Assembly: GCA_022701845.1 (NCBI GenBank)
Contig: JAKONS010000269.1
Location: 1-14,279 of the forward strand
Origin: Burkholderiaceae bacterium
GTDB taxonomy: Bacteria; Pseudomonadota; Gammaproteobacteria; Burkholderiales; Burkholderiaceae
Direction: 5' to 3'
Length of the DNA: 14,279 bases
The notes below the pieces were generated by a model. It saw nothing but the letters and a program-made list of their open reading frames with translations. It had not been told where the DNA came from and did no database searches. Shown one piece after another: positions 1 to 6,972 of the stretch (position 1 is the first letter of the stretch; each line of letters starts with the position of its first letter). Position numbers and translations under genes: made by a program.

Positions 1-23
1 GACGACTCGCCATACCGGAAACG

Positions 24-251
24 ATGGAATTCTTCCCTGTAGTTTTTATTGTGTTCAAGGTGCTCGTGCTCGGCATAGGCATGTTCTTCGCCGTCAAGTG
101 GCACTACGAGAAAGGCAAGCAGGGCAAAGCGGGGAGGGCGGCAATCGGCATGGTGGGCAAGGTGGTGGCCGGGTTCGTGGTGGCGCTGTCGATCCTGCTG
201 TTCGTCACCTTCTTGATCAGCAAGAAGATCGGTTTGAACCTGGGCTTCTGA
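24..251 (+). CDS. Small two-helix membrane protein, unknown function
   Basis: I do not recognise this 75-residue protein. Two hydrophobic stretches are visible, about residues 5-25 and 46-66, joined by a basic, glycine-rich loop (KGKQGKAGR). By the positive-inside rule this predicts a small inner-membrane hairpin with the loop in the cytoplasm. No enzymatic motif, cysteine pair or signal-peptidase site is evident. The start at 24 is preceded only by a weak GGAA at about 18-21. The barstar-like gene begins 43 nt downstream on the same strand, so the two may be co-transcribed. The bases before 24 are too few to identify the preceding gene. The coding call rests on plausible membrane-protein composition, which is unlike the arginine-rich shadow frames around it. 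Confidence 0.7.
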   Translation: MEFFPVVFIVFKVLVLGIGMFFAVKWHYEKGKQGKAGRAAIGMVGKVVAGFVVALSILLFVTFLISKKIGLNLGF

Positions 252-294
252 ACTCGACCAGCGGACGTCGGCGAACCCTCAGGAAACCGAACCC

Positions 295-657
295 ATGACC
301 ACCAGGATCGACATCCCCCTCACCGGCCTCTCGACCGCCCGCCAGGTCCTGGCGCGCCTCGGCGAAGCCCTGCAACTGGGTGGACCGGACGGCAACCACA
401 CGGTGCGGCCGGGCGAGGAAAGCGGCTGGGGCATGAACTGGGACGCGCTTTTCGACTGCATGCTCAACCTCCGCACCGGTGGCATATGGGGGACCAGTCC
501 GGTGCCGGCTTTCCCGTTGCAGCTGCGCTTCACCGGGACTGCAGGCTTTCGGCAAGAAGCGCCGGATGCCTTCGCGATACTGCAGGACATCCTGGAGCAG
601 ACCCGCGCCACCTACGCCCGGCAGGCGGCGCGCTTCGCGTTCGAACTCCTGCCCTAG
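295..657 (+). CDS. Barstar-like (barnase inhibitor family) protein
   Basis: A 120-residue protein with the barstar hallmark at residues 44-59 (GWGMNWDALFDCMLNL), corresponding to the family pattern YGxNLDALWDCL. Asp50 and Asp54 match the two acidic residues (Asp35 and Asp39 of Bacillus barstar) on the helix that plugs the active site of secreted guanyl-specific RNases. The rest fits the short alpha/beta fold: an N-terminal strand (RIDIPLTGL), a helix, and a final long helix from about residue 91. Barstar itself is about 90 residues, so this has an N-terminal extension and a longer loop around residues 60-85. The start at 295 has AGGA at 281-284. No RNase partner is visible in the window. It may protect against a cognate RNase encoded upstream, or be one of the many solitary barstar-like proteins of unknown target. 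Confidence 0.8.
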   Translation: MTTRIDIPLTGLSTARQVLARLGEALQLGGPDGNHTVRPGEESGWGMNWDALFDCMLNLRTGGIWGTSPVPAFPLQLRFTGTAGFRQEAPDAFAILQDILEQTRATYARQAARFAFELLP

Positions 658-693
658 CGCGATACGCGCAGTTCGCGCGATCGGCGCGATCGA
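658..693 (+). repeat. Four imperfect 9-nt tandem repeats after the barstar stop codon
   Basis: Immediately after the TAG at 655-657 there are four back-to-back 9-nt units (658-666, 667-675, 676-684, 685-693) with consensus CGCGATCGR. The second unit is the most diverged. No T-run follows, so it is not a standard terminator. It could be a slippage-generated minisatellite or a cluster of protein-binding half-sites. The period is the same as that of the repeat at 892-936. Confidence 0.6.
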
Positions 694-779
694 CTTAATG
701 CCGAGGCTGCCACCAGCACGGCCGGTGGCTGCACAGCGGCCATTCTGGAAGCCCCACCCGCCTGCGCCAACGACCGATT

Positions 780-826
780 CCGCATGTCGTCATGCGGCCG
801 GCGCCGCCTATCGATATCCGGAAATC
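780..826. promoter_or_regulatory. Inverted repeats in the leader of the transporter operon (candidate operator/promoter region)
   Basis: The gene-free leader upstream of the first binding protein holds a perfect 7-bp inverted repeat, CCGCATG (780-786) and CATGCGG (791-797), with a 4-nt spacer. It is followed by an 8-nt palindrome TATCGATA (809-816), overlapping a 14-nt near-palindrome (813-826, one mismatched pair, core TCCGGA). This is the only relatively AT-rich patch in the leader, so a regulator site or core promoter is plausible. I see no convincing -35/-10 pair and no regulator gene within the window to match it with. Function is inferred from position and symmetry only. Confidence 0.35.
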
Positions 827-858
827 TTCCTTGGCTGCGGCGCGTCGGCGGTCCGAAC

Positions 859-1767
859 ATGCGGCTCCCCACCGCTTCCCGGACCACCCTCCCGATGTTC
901 CCGATGTTCCCGATCTCTCCGACGCTTCCGATCCGGCGCCCCGCCGCCCGCCTCGCGGCACACGGCGCGCTGCTGCTGCTCCTGTCTGCCGCCGGCGCCG
1001 CCGCCCATGCCGACGCCACCCTCGACCGCATCCACCAGCGCGGCAAGGTGGCCATCGGGGTGGTGGCCAGCGGCGGGCCCTTCGGCGGCATCGATCCCGC
1101 CACGCAGCAGCTCACCGGCTGGAACCCGGAACTGGCGCGGGACCTCGCCAAACGCCTCGGCGTCGGGGTGGAGCTGGTGCAGGTGCAGCCCGCCACCCGG
1201 GTGCAGTTCCTGCAGTCCGGCAAGGTCGATCTGCTCATCGCATCGATGGAATACAACCCGGAGCGCGCCGAGATCCTGTCGTATGCGCCGACGCCGTTCT
1301 ACCGGATCGGCGGCACCGCGATCAGCCCGAAGACCAGCGGCATCGCCCGCTGGGAAGACCTGCGCGGCAAGACCGTCTGCGCGTCGCAGGGCAGCAGCTT
1401 CACCAGGCCGCTGCAGGAGCAGTACGGCGCCACGGTGCGCGGATTCAAGACCTCGTCCGAATCGCTGCTGGCGCTCCGGGGCGGCAACTGCGTGGCGGCG
1501 GTGCACGACGCCACCCTGATCCATCCGCTGCTGCGCAACAACCCGGAATGGGCCGGCTACCAGGCCGCGATCGCGGACGAGCTCCAGCCCGCGCCGTCGG
1601 TGGTGTGGGTGCGCAAGGGCGAGGCCGACACCGTCGCCGCAGTCGACCGCGTGGTGCAGGAATGGCACCGCAGCGGCTGGCTGATCGAGACCGAAAAGCG
1701 CCTGGGCATCACGCCCCCGCAGCCCCTGCTGCCCGAACTGCGCGCCCGATTCGCCAAACCCGCCTGA
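859..1767 (+). CDS. Amino-acid ABC transporter periplasmic binding protein (SBP family 3), paralogue 1
   Basis: Family 3 solute-binding protein, 302 residues from ATG 859. The signal peptide has an arginine-containing n-region, the hydrophobic core ALLLLLSAAGAAA and a cleavage site after AHA, giving a mature start DATLDRIHQRGKVAIGV typical of the family. Arg136 (in NPERAEIL) matches the arginine that binds the substrate carboxylate, and Asp217 (in VHDATL) matches the aspartate that binds the alpha-amino group, so an alpha-amino acid ligand is likely. One Cys in KTVCASQGSS and one in GGNCVAAV could form a disulfide. The start is uncertain: in-frame ATGs lie at 784, 859, 895 and 904, none with a good ribosome site, and the last two fall inside a 9-nt tandem repeat. 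It is closely related to the next gene and shares its permeases and ATPase. Confidence 0.88.
   Translation: MRLPTASRTTLPMFPMFPISPTLPIRRPAARLAAHGALLLLLSAAGAAAHADATLDRIHQRGKVAIGVVASGGPFGGIDPATQQLTGWNPELARDLAKRLGVGVELVQVQPATRVQFLQSGKVDLLIASMEYNPERAEILSYAPTPFYRIGGTAISPKTSGIARWEDLRGKTVCASQGSSFTRPLQEQYGATVRGFKTSSESLLALRGGNCVAAVHDATLIHPLLRNNPEWAGYQAAIADELQPAPSVVWVRKGEADTVAAVDRVVQEWHRSGWLIETEKRLGITPPQPLLPELRARFAKPA
892..936 (+). repeat. Five imperfect 9-nt tandem repeats at the N-terminus of binding protein 1
   Basis: Five consecutive 9-nt units (892-900, 901-909, 910-918, 919-927, 928-936) each begin with CCGA. The first two are identical (CCGATGTTC) and the others drift. In frame they encode MFPMFPISPTLPI, ahead of the arginine-rich n-region of the signal peptide. 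Because the two exact copies each create an ATG, repeat expansion may have changed the number of available start codons. Confidence 0.7.
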
Positions 1768-1776
1768 GTGTTCCGC

Positions 1777-2631
1777 ATGACCATCCTCCGCATCCTTCCC
1801 GCCGTGCTGGCACTGGCGTTCGGCGCCGGCAGCGCCCATGCCGACGCGACCCTCGACAAGGTGCGCCAGCGCGGCAAGCTGTCCGTCGGCATCGACGGCC
1901 CCAGCCCGCCTTTCGGCGTGCTCGACCCGGCCACCGGCAAGACCGGCGGCTACCAGACCACCCTGGCGCGCGACCTTGCCAGGCGCCTGGGCGTCGAACT
2001 GGAAACCGTGCCGGTCACCGCCTCCACCCGGGTGCAGTTCCTGCAGGCCGGCAAGGTCGATCTGCTGGTGGCCAACATCCAGTGGACCCAGGAACGCAGC
2101 GAGATCCTGAGCTTCGCCCCCACGCCCTACGACCTCATCGGCGGCGCGGCGATGGTCGCCAAGGGCAGCAACATCCACCGCTGGGAAGACCTGCGCGGCA
2201 AGGTGGCCTGCGTATCGCAGGGCAGCAATTTCGCGCGGCCGCTGCAGGAGCGCTACGGCGCGGTCGTCAAGGGATTGCGCGGCATTCCCGAATCGCTGCT
2301 GGCCCTGAAGGGCGGCACCTGCGCCGCGTCGGTGCATGTGCAGCCGACGCTCTACAACACCCTGCACGGCGACAGCGCGGCCGAGTGGAAAGGCTTCGAG
2401 CTGGCCACGTCCGACCAGCTGATTCCCTCGCCCACGGTGGTCTGGACCCGCCGCAACGAGGCCGACACCCAGGCCTTCGTCGACAAGGCGATCCAGGACT
2501 GGCACCGCAGCGGTTTCCTGCTGGCCACGGCCCGCAAGGCCGGCGTGCCCGACGGCTACATCGTGCAGGCGCACGAACGGGCGCTGAAGGGCGCCTTCGA
2601 TCGCGCTCCCCTCGAGGCGGCCCGGCCATGA
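1777..2631 (+). CDS. Amino-acid ABC transporter periplasmic binding protein (SBP family 3), paralogue 2
   Basis: A 284-residue paralogue of the preceding protein, obviously from tandem duplication: both share HADATLD, RVQFLQ, GKVDLL, EILS-APTP, RWEDLRGK, SQGS and DWHRSG/EWHRSG blocks. The signal peptide is a classical MTILRILPAVLALAFGAGSAHA, cleaved before DATL. Arg107 (TQERSEIL), the carboxylate ligand, is kept. However, the position equal to the amino-group-binding aspartate is Val188 (SVHVQPTL), so the ligand may lack a free alpha-amino group, for example a 2-oxo or 2-hydroxy acid. A Cys pair (KVACVSQG, GGTCAASV) is conserved with paralogue 1. ATG 1777 is preferred over GTG 1768, which directly abuts the upstream TGA; no strong ribosome site precedes either, suggesting coupling to the upstream gene. 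The stop is at 2629-2631. Confidence 0.9.
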   Translation: MTILRILPAVLALAFGAGSAHADATLDKVRQRGKLSVGIDGPSPPFGVLDPATGKTGGYQTTLARDLARRLGVELETVPVTASTRVQFLQAGKVDLLVANIQWTQERSEILSFAPTPYDLIGGAAMVAKGSNIHRWEDLRGKVACVSQGSNFARPLQERYGAVVKGLRGIPESLLALKGGTCAASVHVQPTLYNTLHGDSAAEWKGFELATSDQLIPSPTVVWTRRNEADTQAFVDKAIQDWHRSGFLLATARKAGVPDGYIVQAHERALKGAFDRAPLEAARP

Positions 2632-2666
2632 GGCGCTCCGCCCATCCTCCACCGAGGCATCCATGA
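2628..2666 (+). CDS. Possible 12-codon coupling minicistron
   Basis: A 12-residue frame (MRRSAHPPPRHP) starts with an ATGA overlap on the stop codon of binding protein 2 (2628-2631). It ends with a TGA (2664-2666) that overlaps the ATG of the flavoprotein gene (2663-2665). It therefore exactly bridges the 31-nt gap with a one-to-four-base overlap at each end, which would let ribosomes pass from one gene to the next without dissociating. The peptide has no recognisable motif, and chance alone could produce this arrangement. Confidence 0.25.
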   Translation: MRRSAHPPPRHP

Positions 2667-4153
2667 CGCATCCCACCGATCCGCTCGCCGCCCTGCGCGC
2701 CATCGTCGGCCCCACCCAGGTGCTGACCGGCGCCGACGCCGCCGGCTACCTGACCGACCAGCACGGCCGCATCACCGGCCGCGCGCTGGCGGTAGTGCGC
2801 CCGGCCGACACGGCCGAGGTGGCGCGGGTGGTGGCGCTGTGCCGCGGCCTGCGCATTCCGATCGTGCCGCAGGGTGGCAACACCGGCCTGGTCGGCGCCG
2901 CCACGCCCGACGCGGGCGGCAGCGCGGTGCTGCTGTCGCTGGCCCGGCTGAACCGGGTGCTGGCGATCGATACCGACAACGACACCATCACCGTGCAGGC
3001 CGGCTGCGTGCTGGCGGCGGTGCAGCAGGCCGCGCGCGACGCCGGCCGGCTGTTTCCGCTGAGCCTGGGCTCCGAGGGCAGCTGCACCATCGGCGGCAAC
3101 CTGGGCACCAACGCCGGCGGCACCCAGGTGCTGCGCTACGGCAATACCCGCGAACTGACGCTGGGCCTGGAGGTGGTCACCGCCGAGGGCGAGATTTGGA
3201 GCGCCCTGGCCGGCCTGCGCAAGAACAACACCGGCTACGACCTGCGCGACCTCTACATCGGCAGCGAAGGCACGCTGGGCGTCATCACCGCGGCCACCCT
3301 GCGGCTGTATCCGCTGCCGGTGGCGCAGCACACGGCGCTGCTGGCGTTCGGCTGCATCGGCGACGCGGTGGCGTTCCTGTCGCGCGCGCGCCAGGGTTTC
3401 GGCGCCTCGCTCACCGCGTTCGAACTGATGTCCGACACCGCGCTCGGCCTGATCCGCCGGCATCTGCCGGAGCAGCCGATACCGCTGCGGCGGCTCGACG
3501 ATCCCTGGTATGCGCTGGTCGAGCTGAGCGACGACGAAAGCCAGGCGCATGCGCGCGAACGCTTCGAGGCGGTGGTCGGCAGCGCCTTCGAGGACGGGCT
3601 GGTGAGCGACGCCGCCATCGCCGAGAGCCTGCAGCAGAGCCGGGCGCTGTGGCGGCTGCGGGACGAAGCGCTCGGCCAGGCGCAGAAGCTCGACGGCCGC
3701 AACGTCAAGCACGACGTGTCGGTGCCGATCTCGCGCATCCCCGATTTCCTGCGCGACACCGCCGCCGCGCTGCAGGCCGCGTTCCCCGGCGTGCGGCCGG
3801 TGGCCTTCGGGCACCTGGGCGACGGCAACCTGCACTACAACGTGTCGCATCCGCTGCATGCCACGCCGGCCTATGTGTTCGAGCGCGAGGACGCGATCCA
3901 CCGGGTGGTGCACGACCAGGTGCACCGGCACGCCGGATCGATCAGCGCCGAGCACGGCGTCGGCCAGGTCAAGCGCGACCTGCTGCCGCGCTACAAGAGC
4001 TCGGTCGAGCTGGCGCTGATGCGGCGCATCAAGCAGGCGCTCGATCCGCTGGGCCTGCTCAACCCCGGCAAGGTGCTGGCCAGCCCGGCCGTCGCTCCCA
4101 CGGCGTCCGCCGTGCCCGCCGCGCCGCAACCCGTTCCGGAAACCCTGTCATGA
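2663..4153 (+). CDS. FAD-linked D-2-hydroxyacid dehydrogenase (GlcD / D-2-hydroxyglutarate dehydrogenase type)
   Basis: A 496-residue flavoprotein of the VAO/PCMH superfamily, normal length for the D-2-hydroxyglutarate/D-lactate dehydrogenase group. The FAD-binding PCMH domain covers about residues 35-220, with the pyrophosphate loop PQGGNTGLVGA (69-79) and the second flavin segment GSEGSCTIGGNLGTNAGG (136-153). The C-terminal domain carries GHLGDGNLHYN (383-393) and SAEHG (428-432). His384, His391 and Glu430 match the metal ligands and His431 the catalytic base of this family. It would oxidise a D-2-hydroxy acid to a 2-oxo acid, passing electrons to a flavoprotein or quinone carrier. After the usual LNPGKVL end there is an extra Ala/Pro-rich tail (473-496). 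GAGG at 2654-2657 is the ribosome site. The stop overlaps the aminotransferase start (ATGA, 4150-4153). The exact substrate cannot be read from sequence. Confidence 0.93.
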   Translation: MTHPTDPLAALRAIVGPTQVLTGADAAGYLTDQHGRITGRALAVVRPADTAEVARVVALCRGLRIPIVPQGGNTGLVGAATPDAGGSAVLLSLARLNRVLAIDTDNDTITVQAGCVLAAVQQAARDAGRLFPLSLGSEGSCTIGGNLGTNAGGTQVLRYGNTRELTLGLEVVTAEGEIWSALAGLRKNNTGYDLRDLYIGSEGTLGVITAATLRLYPLPVAQHTALLAFGCIGDAVAFLSRARQGFGASLTAFELMSDTALGLIRRHLPEQPIPLRRLDDPWYALVELSDDESQAHARERFEAVVGSAFEDGLVSDAAIAESLQQSRALWRLRDEALGQAQKLDGRNVKHDVSVPISRIPDFLRDTAAALQAAFPGVRPVAFGHLGDGNLHYNVSHPLHATPAYVFEREDAIHRVVHDQVHRHAGSISAEHGVGQVKRDLLPRYKSSVELALMRRIKQALDPLGLLNPGKVLASPAVAPTASAVPAAPQPVPETLS

Positions 4154-5427
4154 GCGAATTCGAACCCCTCCTGTCGAGCCGCGTGCGGCGCGTGAAGCTC
4201 TCGCCCAACGCGGCCGCCGGCGAGCTCGCCGCGCGGCTGGCCGCGCAGGGCCGCGACATCCTCGCGCTGAACTCCGGCGAGCCCGATGCCGACACGCCCG
4301 CGCCGATCCGGCAGGCCGCCGTCGCGGCCATGGAACGGGGCGATACCCGCTACACGCCCACGCCCGGCAGCCGGGCGCTGCGGCAGGCGGTCAGCCGCAA
4401 ATACCGGCGCGAGAACGGGCTGGACTACCCGCCGGCCCAGATCATCGCCAGCGCCGGCGGCAAGCAGGTGCTGTTCAACGCCTTCGCCGCCACGCTGGAT
4501 GCCGGCGACGAGGTGGTGCTGCCCGCGCCGTACTGGCCGTCCTTCCCGGACATGGTGCTGGTCAACGACGGCCAGCCGGTGATCGTGCCCTGCACCGAGG
4601 CCACCGGCTTCAAGCTGTCGGCGGCGGCCCTGGAGGCGGCCATCACGCCGCGCACCCGCTGGCTGGTGCTCAACAGCCCCGGCAACCCGTCGGGCGCGGT
4701 GTATGCGGCCGACGAGCTGTTGGCGCTGGCGCAGGTGCTGCGGCGCCATCCGCGGGTGATGGTGCTGCTCGACGAGATCTACGAACACATCTGGTTCACG
4801 CCGGCCGCGCCGGTCCATCTGCTGCACCTGGCGCCCGACCTGGCGCCGCGTACCCTGCTGGTCAACGGCGCCTCCAAGACCTATGCGATGACCGGCTGGC
4901 GCATCGGCTACGGCGCCGGTCCGGCCTGGCTGATCGAGGCGATGACGGTGATCCAGTCGCAGGCGTCGTCCGGCCCGAATGCGATCGGCCAGGCGGCGGC
5001 GGCCGCGGCGCTCGATGCGCCGGACCAGGATTTCGTGGCGCAGTCGCGGCGCCGCTATGCCGCCCGCGCGGCGTTCGTGCAGACGGCCATCGACGCGGTG
5101 CCGGGCCTGCGCCTGCTGCCGCCGCAGGGCGCGTTCTTCGCGTTCGTCAACGTGTCGGGCCTGCTCGGGCGGCTGCGGCCGGATGGCCGGCCGATCGCGT
5201 CGGACACCGATGTCGTGGCCTGGCTGCTCGAATCGCAGGGGCTGGTGGCGGTCGACGGCGGCGCCTTCGGCCTGTCGCCGTATTTCCGCATCTCGTTCGC
5301 CGCGAGCGACGCGGTGCTGGCCGACGCGATGGGGCGCATCGTCCGCGCGGTGGCGGCACTGGAGAACGCACCTTCGGCACCGGCGACCGCGGCCGACGCG
5401 CGCGCGCCGGAGGTGGCGGCAGGATGA
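4150..5427 (+). CDS. PLP-dependent class I/II aminotransferase (AspC-like subgroup)
   Basis: 425 residues, fold type I. Visible landmarks are SAGGKQ (101-106, phosphate-binding region), the aromatic pair Tyr128-Trp129 in APYWPSF, NSPGNPSG with Asn179, LLDEIYEH with Asp208 and Tyr211, the Schiff-base Lys243 in NGASKTYAMTGWRIGY, and Arg380 in YFRISFA, which binds the substrate alpha-carboxylate. This is the pattern of the prokaryotic aspartate/aromatic aminotransferase subgroup. It would exchange an amino group between an amino acid and a 2-oxo acid. It is translationally coupled to the flavoprotein (ATGA) and to the following permease (ATGA at 5424-5427). Set between a hydroxyacid dehydrogenase and an amino-acid importer, it probably transaminates the imported compound or the flavoprotein's 2-oxo product. 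The C-terminus has an Ala/Pro-rich tail (407-425). Confidence 0.93.
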   Translation: MSEFEPLLSSRVRRVKLSPNAAAGELAARLAAQGRDILALNSGEPDADTPAPIRQAAVAAMERGDTRYTPTPGSRALRQAVSRKYRRENGLDYPPAQIIASAGGKQVLFNAFAATLDAGDEVVLPAPYWPSFPDMVLVNDGQPVIVPCTEATGFKLSAAALEAAITPRTRWLVLNSPGNPSGAVYAADELLALAQVLRRHPRVMVLLDEIYEHIWFTPAAPVHLLHLAPDLAPRTLLVNGASKTYAMTGWRIGYGAGPAWLIEAMTVIQSQASSGPNAIGQAAAAAALDAPDQDFVAQSRRRYAARAAFVQTAIDAVPGLRLLPPQGAFFAFVNVSGLLGRLRPDGRPIASDTDVVAWLLESQGLVAVDGGAFGLSPYFRISFAASDAVLADAMGRIVRAVAALENAPSAPATAADARAPEVAAG

Positions 5428-6155
5428 ACGCGGCACTGGACTGGCTGAAATCCATCGGCCTGAACTACGGCTTCCTGCTCTCGGCCACCGAGCGCGACGC
5501 CTTCCTGCATGGCCTGCTGGTGACGGTGCAGCTGTGCCTGGCCACCATTCCGTGCAGCCTGGCCGCGGGCGTGGCGCTCGCCGCGGCGCTGACCTCGCCC
5601 CGGCCCTGGCTGGCGCGGCCGGCGCGCGCGTTCGTCGAGATCACCCGCAACACGCCGACGCTGGTGCAGCTGTACTGCGGTTTCCTGGTGCTGAACATGC
5701 TCATCACCCAGAAGCTGCAGGCCCACGGCGCGGCCAACCCGCTGACGCCCTTCGTCTGGGTGGTGCTGGTGGTGTCGCTGCACAAGGCGGCGTTCCATGC
5801 GGAGGCCCTGCGCGCCGGCATCCAGGCGGTGCCGGCCGTCACCCTCGAGGCCGCCCGGTCGCTCGGTTTCTCGCGGCGCCAGGCGCTGCTGCGGGTGGAG
5901 CTGCCGCTGGCGCTGCGGTTCTCGCTGCCGGTGCTGGTCAACAACCTGGTCGATCTGGTCAAGATGACGGCGGTGGCCTCGGCCATCGCGGTCGGCGACG
6001 TGACCTACGAGTCCATCATGATCTGGACGCAGCGCGACAACGTGCTCGAACTGCTGCTGCTGATCCTGCTGTTCTTCGGCCTGCTCACCTGGCTGGTGTC
6101 GCTGGCCGGACGCAGCCTGGAACACCGGTGGAGGATGCCCGGTTATGGCCAGTGA
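5424..6155 (+). CDS. Amino-acid ABC transporter permease 1 (HisM/GlnP type)
   Basis: A 243-residue polar amino-acid permease. Hydrophobic segments are evident at about residues 29-57, 80-97, 108-126, 165-190 and 206-228, giving about five transmembrane helices. The cytoplasmic EAA loop that contacts the ATPase is EAARSLGFSRRQALL, with Glu142 and the conserved Gly148, within the family sequence RAGIQAVPxxxLEAARSLG. ITRNTPTLVQL (73-83) is the usual conserved segment ahead of the central helices. A strong GGAGG at 5409-5413 sits 10 nt before the ATG, inside the end of the aminotransferase gene. It overlaps the next permease by 11 nt, consistent with a heterodimeric membrane channel. Confidence 0.94.
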   Translation: MNAALDWLKSIGLNYGFLLSATERDAFLHGLLVTVQLCLATIPCSLAAGVALAAALTSPRPWLARPARAFVEITRNTPTLVQLYCGFLVLNMLITQKLQAHGAANPLTPFVWVVLVVSLHKAAFHAEALRAGIQAVPAVTLEAARSLGFSRRQALLRVELPLALRFSLPVLVNNLVDLVKMTAVASAIAVGDVTYESIMIWTQRDNVLELLLLILLFFGLLTWLVSLAGRSLEHRWRMPGYGQ

Positions 6156-6972
6156 ACTGACGCTCGCGCCGCGCACCGAGGCACCGGCCGGGCCGTCCGC
6201 GCGGCTGCCGGGAGCGATGCTGAATCCCTGGGTGCTCGGGCTCGCCGCGCTCCTGCTGCTCCTGGGCTGGTTCGCGGCCGGCACCGACGGCATGCCCGCG
6301 GTCGTCCGCCACCTGCTCACCTGGGCGCCCGCGCTGCTGCGCGGCCTGCTGGTCAACATCGAGATCAGCGTGCTGGCGATCGCCCTTGGCACCGGCGCCG
6401 GCCTGGTGCTGGGCGCGCTGGCGCTGTCGCCGCTGGCGGGCGTACGGCTGGCGGTGCGCTGGTACGTGCTGGCGTTCCGCAACGCGCCGATCCTGGTGCT
6501 GGTGTATTTCACCACCTACGTGTTCCCGTTCGAGCTGCGGCTGGTGTCCTGGACGGTGCCGTTCCCGGACTGGATCAAGGTGGTGCTGGGCCTGGCGTTG
6601 CCGGCCAGCGCCAACGTGGCGGAAATCTTCCGGGGCGCGATCCAGTCGATACCGTCGGCGCAGTGGGAAGCCGCGCGGTCGCTGGCGTTCCGGCGCAGCC
6701 AGATCTTCCGGCTGGTGGTGCTGCCGCAGTGCATCCGCCGCATGCTGCCGCCCTGGATGAACCTGTACGCCAGCATCACCATGAGCACTTCGCTGGCCTC
6801 GCTGGTGGGGGTGCACGACGTGGTCGATACCGCGCAGATCGCCAGCAACACCGTGGCCCGCAGCGACTTCACCGTGCTGGTCTATTTCAGCCTGCTGGCG
6901 ATGTTCTTCCTCTACTGCTGGCCGATCGCGCTGGCCACCCGTGCCCTGGAGCGACACCATGACCGCCGCTGA
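6145..6972 (+). CDS. Amino-acid ABC transporter permease 2 (HisM/GlnP type)
   Basis: The second permease, 275 residues. An approximately 25-residue hydrophilic N-terminus precedes an additional hydrophobic segment (29-45), followed by helices around 65-95, 105-125, 145-160, 205-222 and 243-265. FRNAPILVLVYF (111-122) is the family's conserved segment. The EAA loop reads EAARSLAFRRSQIFRLVVLPQ-type, with Glu175, but Ala181 occupies the position where the canonical loop has glycine; such substitution is tolerated in this family. The start is supported by GGAGG at 6130-6134, 10 nt upstream, within permease 1. It is expected to pair with permease 1 and to bind the ATPase encoded next, which overlaps its 3' end. 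Confidence 0.93.
   Translation: MASELTLAPRTEAPAGPSARLPGAMLNPWVLGLAALLLLLGWFAAGTDGMPAVVRHLLTWAPALLRGLLVNIEISVLAIALGTGAGLVLGALALSPLAGVRLAVRWYVLAFRNAPILVLVYFTTYVFPFELRLVSWTVPFPDWIKVVLGLALPASANVAEIFRGAIQSIPSAQWEAARSLAFRRSQIFRLVVLPQCIRRMLPPWMNLYASITMSTSLASLVGVHDVVDTAQIASNTVARSDFTVLVYFSLLAMFFLYCWPIALATRALERHHDRR
6948..6951 (+). promoter_or_regulatory. Ribosome-binding site deciding the ATPase start
   Basis: GGAG at 6948-6951 lies 7 nt before ATG 6959 and inside permease 2. It favours ATG 6959 over the in-frame GTG at 6941, which lies upstream of it. Confidence 0.6.

Noticed and set aside
784..858. In-frame upstream ATG at 784 as the start of binding protein 1
   Set aside because: It would put more than 55 residues before the signal-peptide core and falls inside the 780-797 inverted repeat, with no ribosome site. 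ATG 859 is itself uncertain.
808..2715. A 635-codon open frame on the minus strand opposite the binding-protein genes
   Set aside because: Its sequence is rich in Arg, Gly, Ala, His and Gln with no recognisable domain, as expected for a GC-rich shadow of the plus-strand genes, which have clear family matches.
2267..4129. A 620-codon open frame on the minus strand opposite the flavoprotein gene
   Set aside because: Low-complexity composition and complete overlap with a full-length, motif-complete flavoprotein; a shadow frame.
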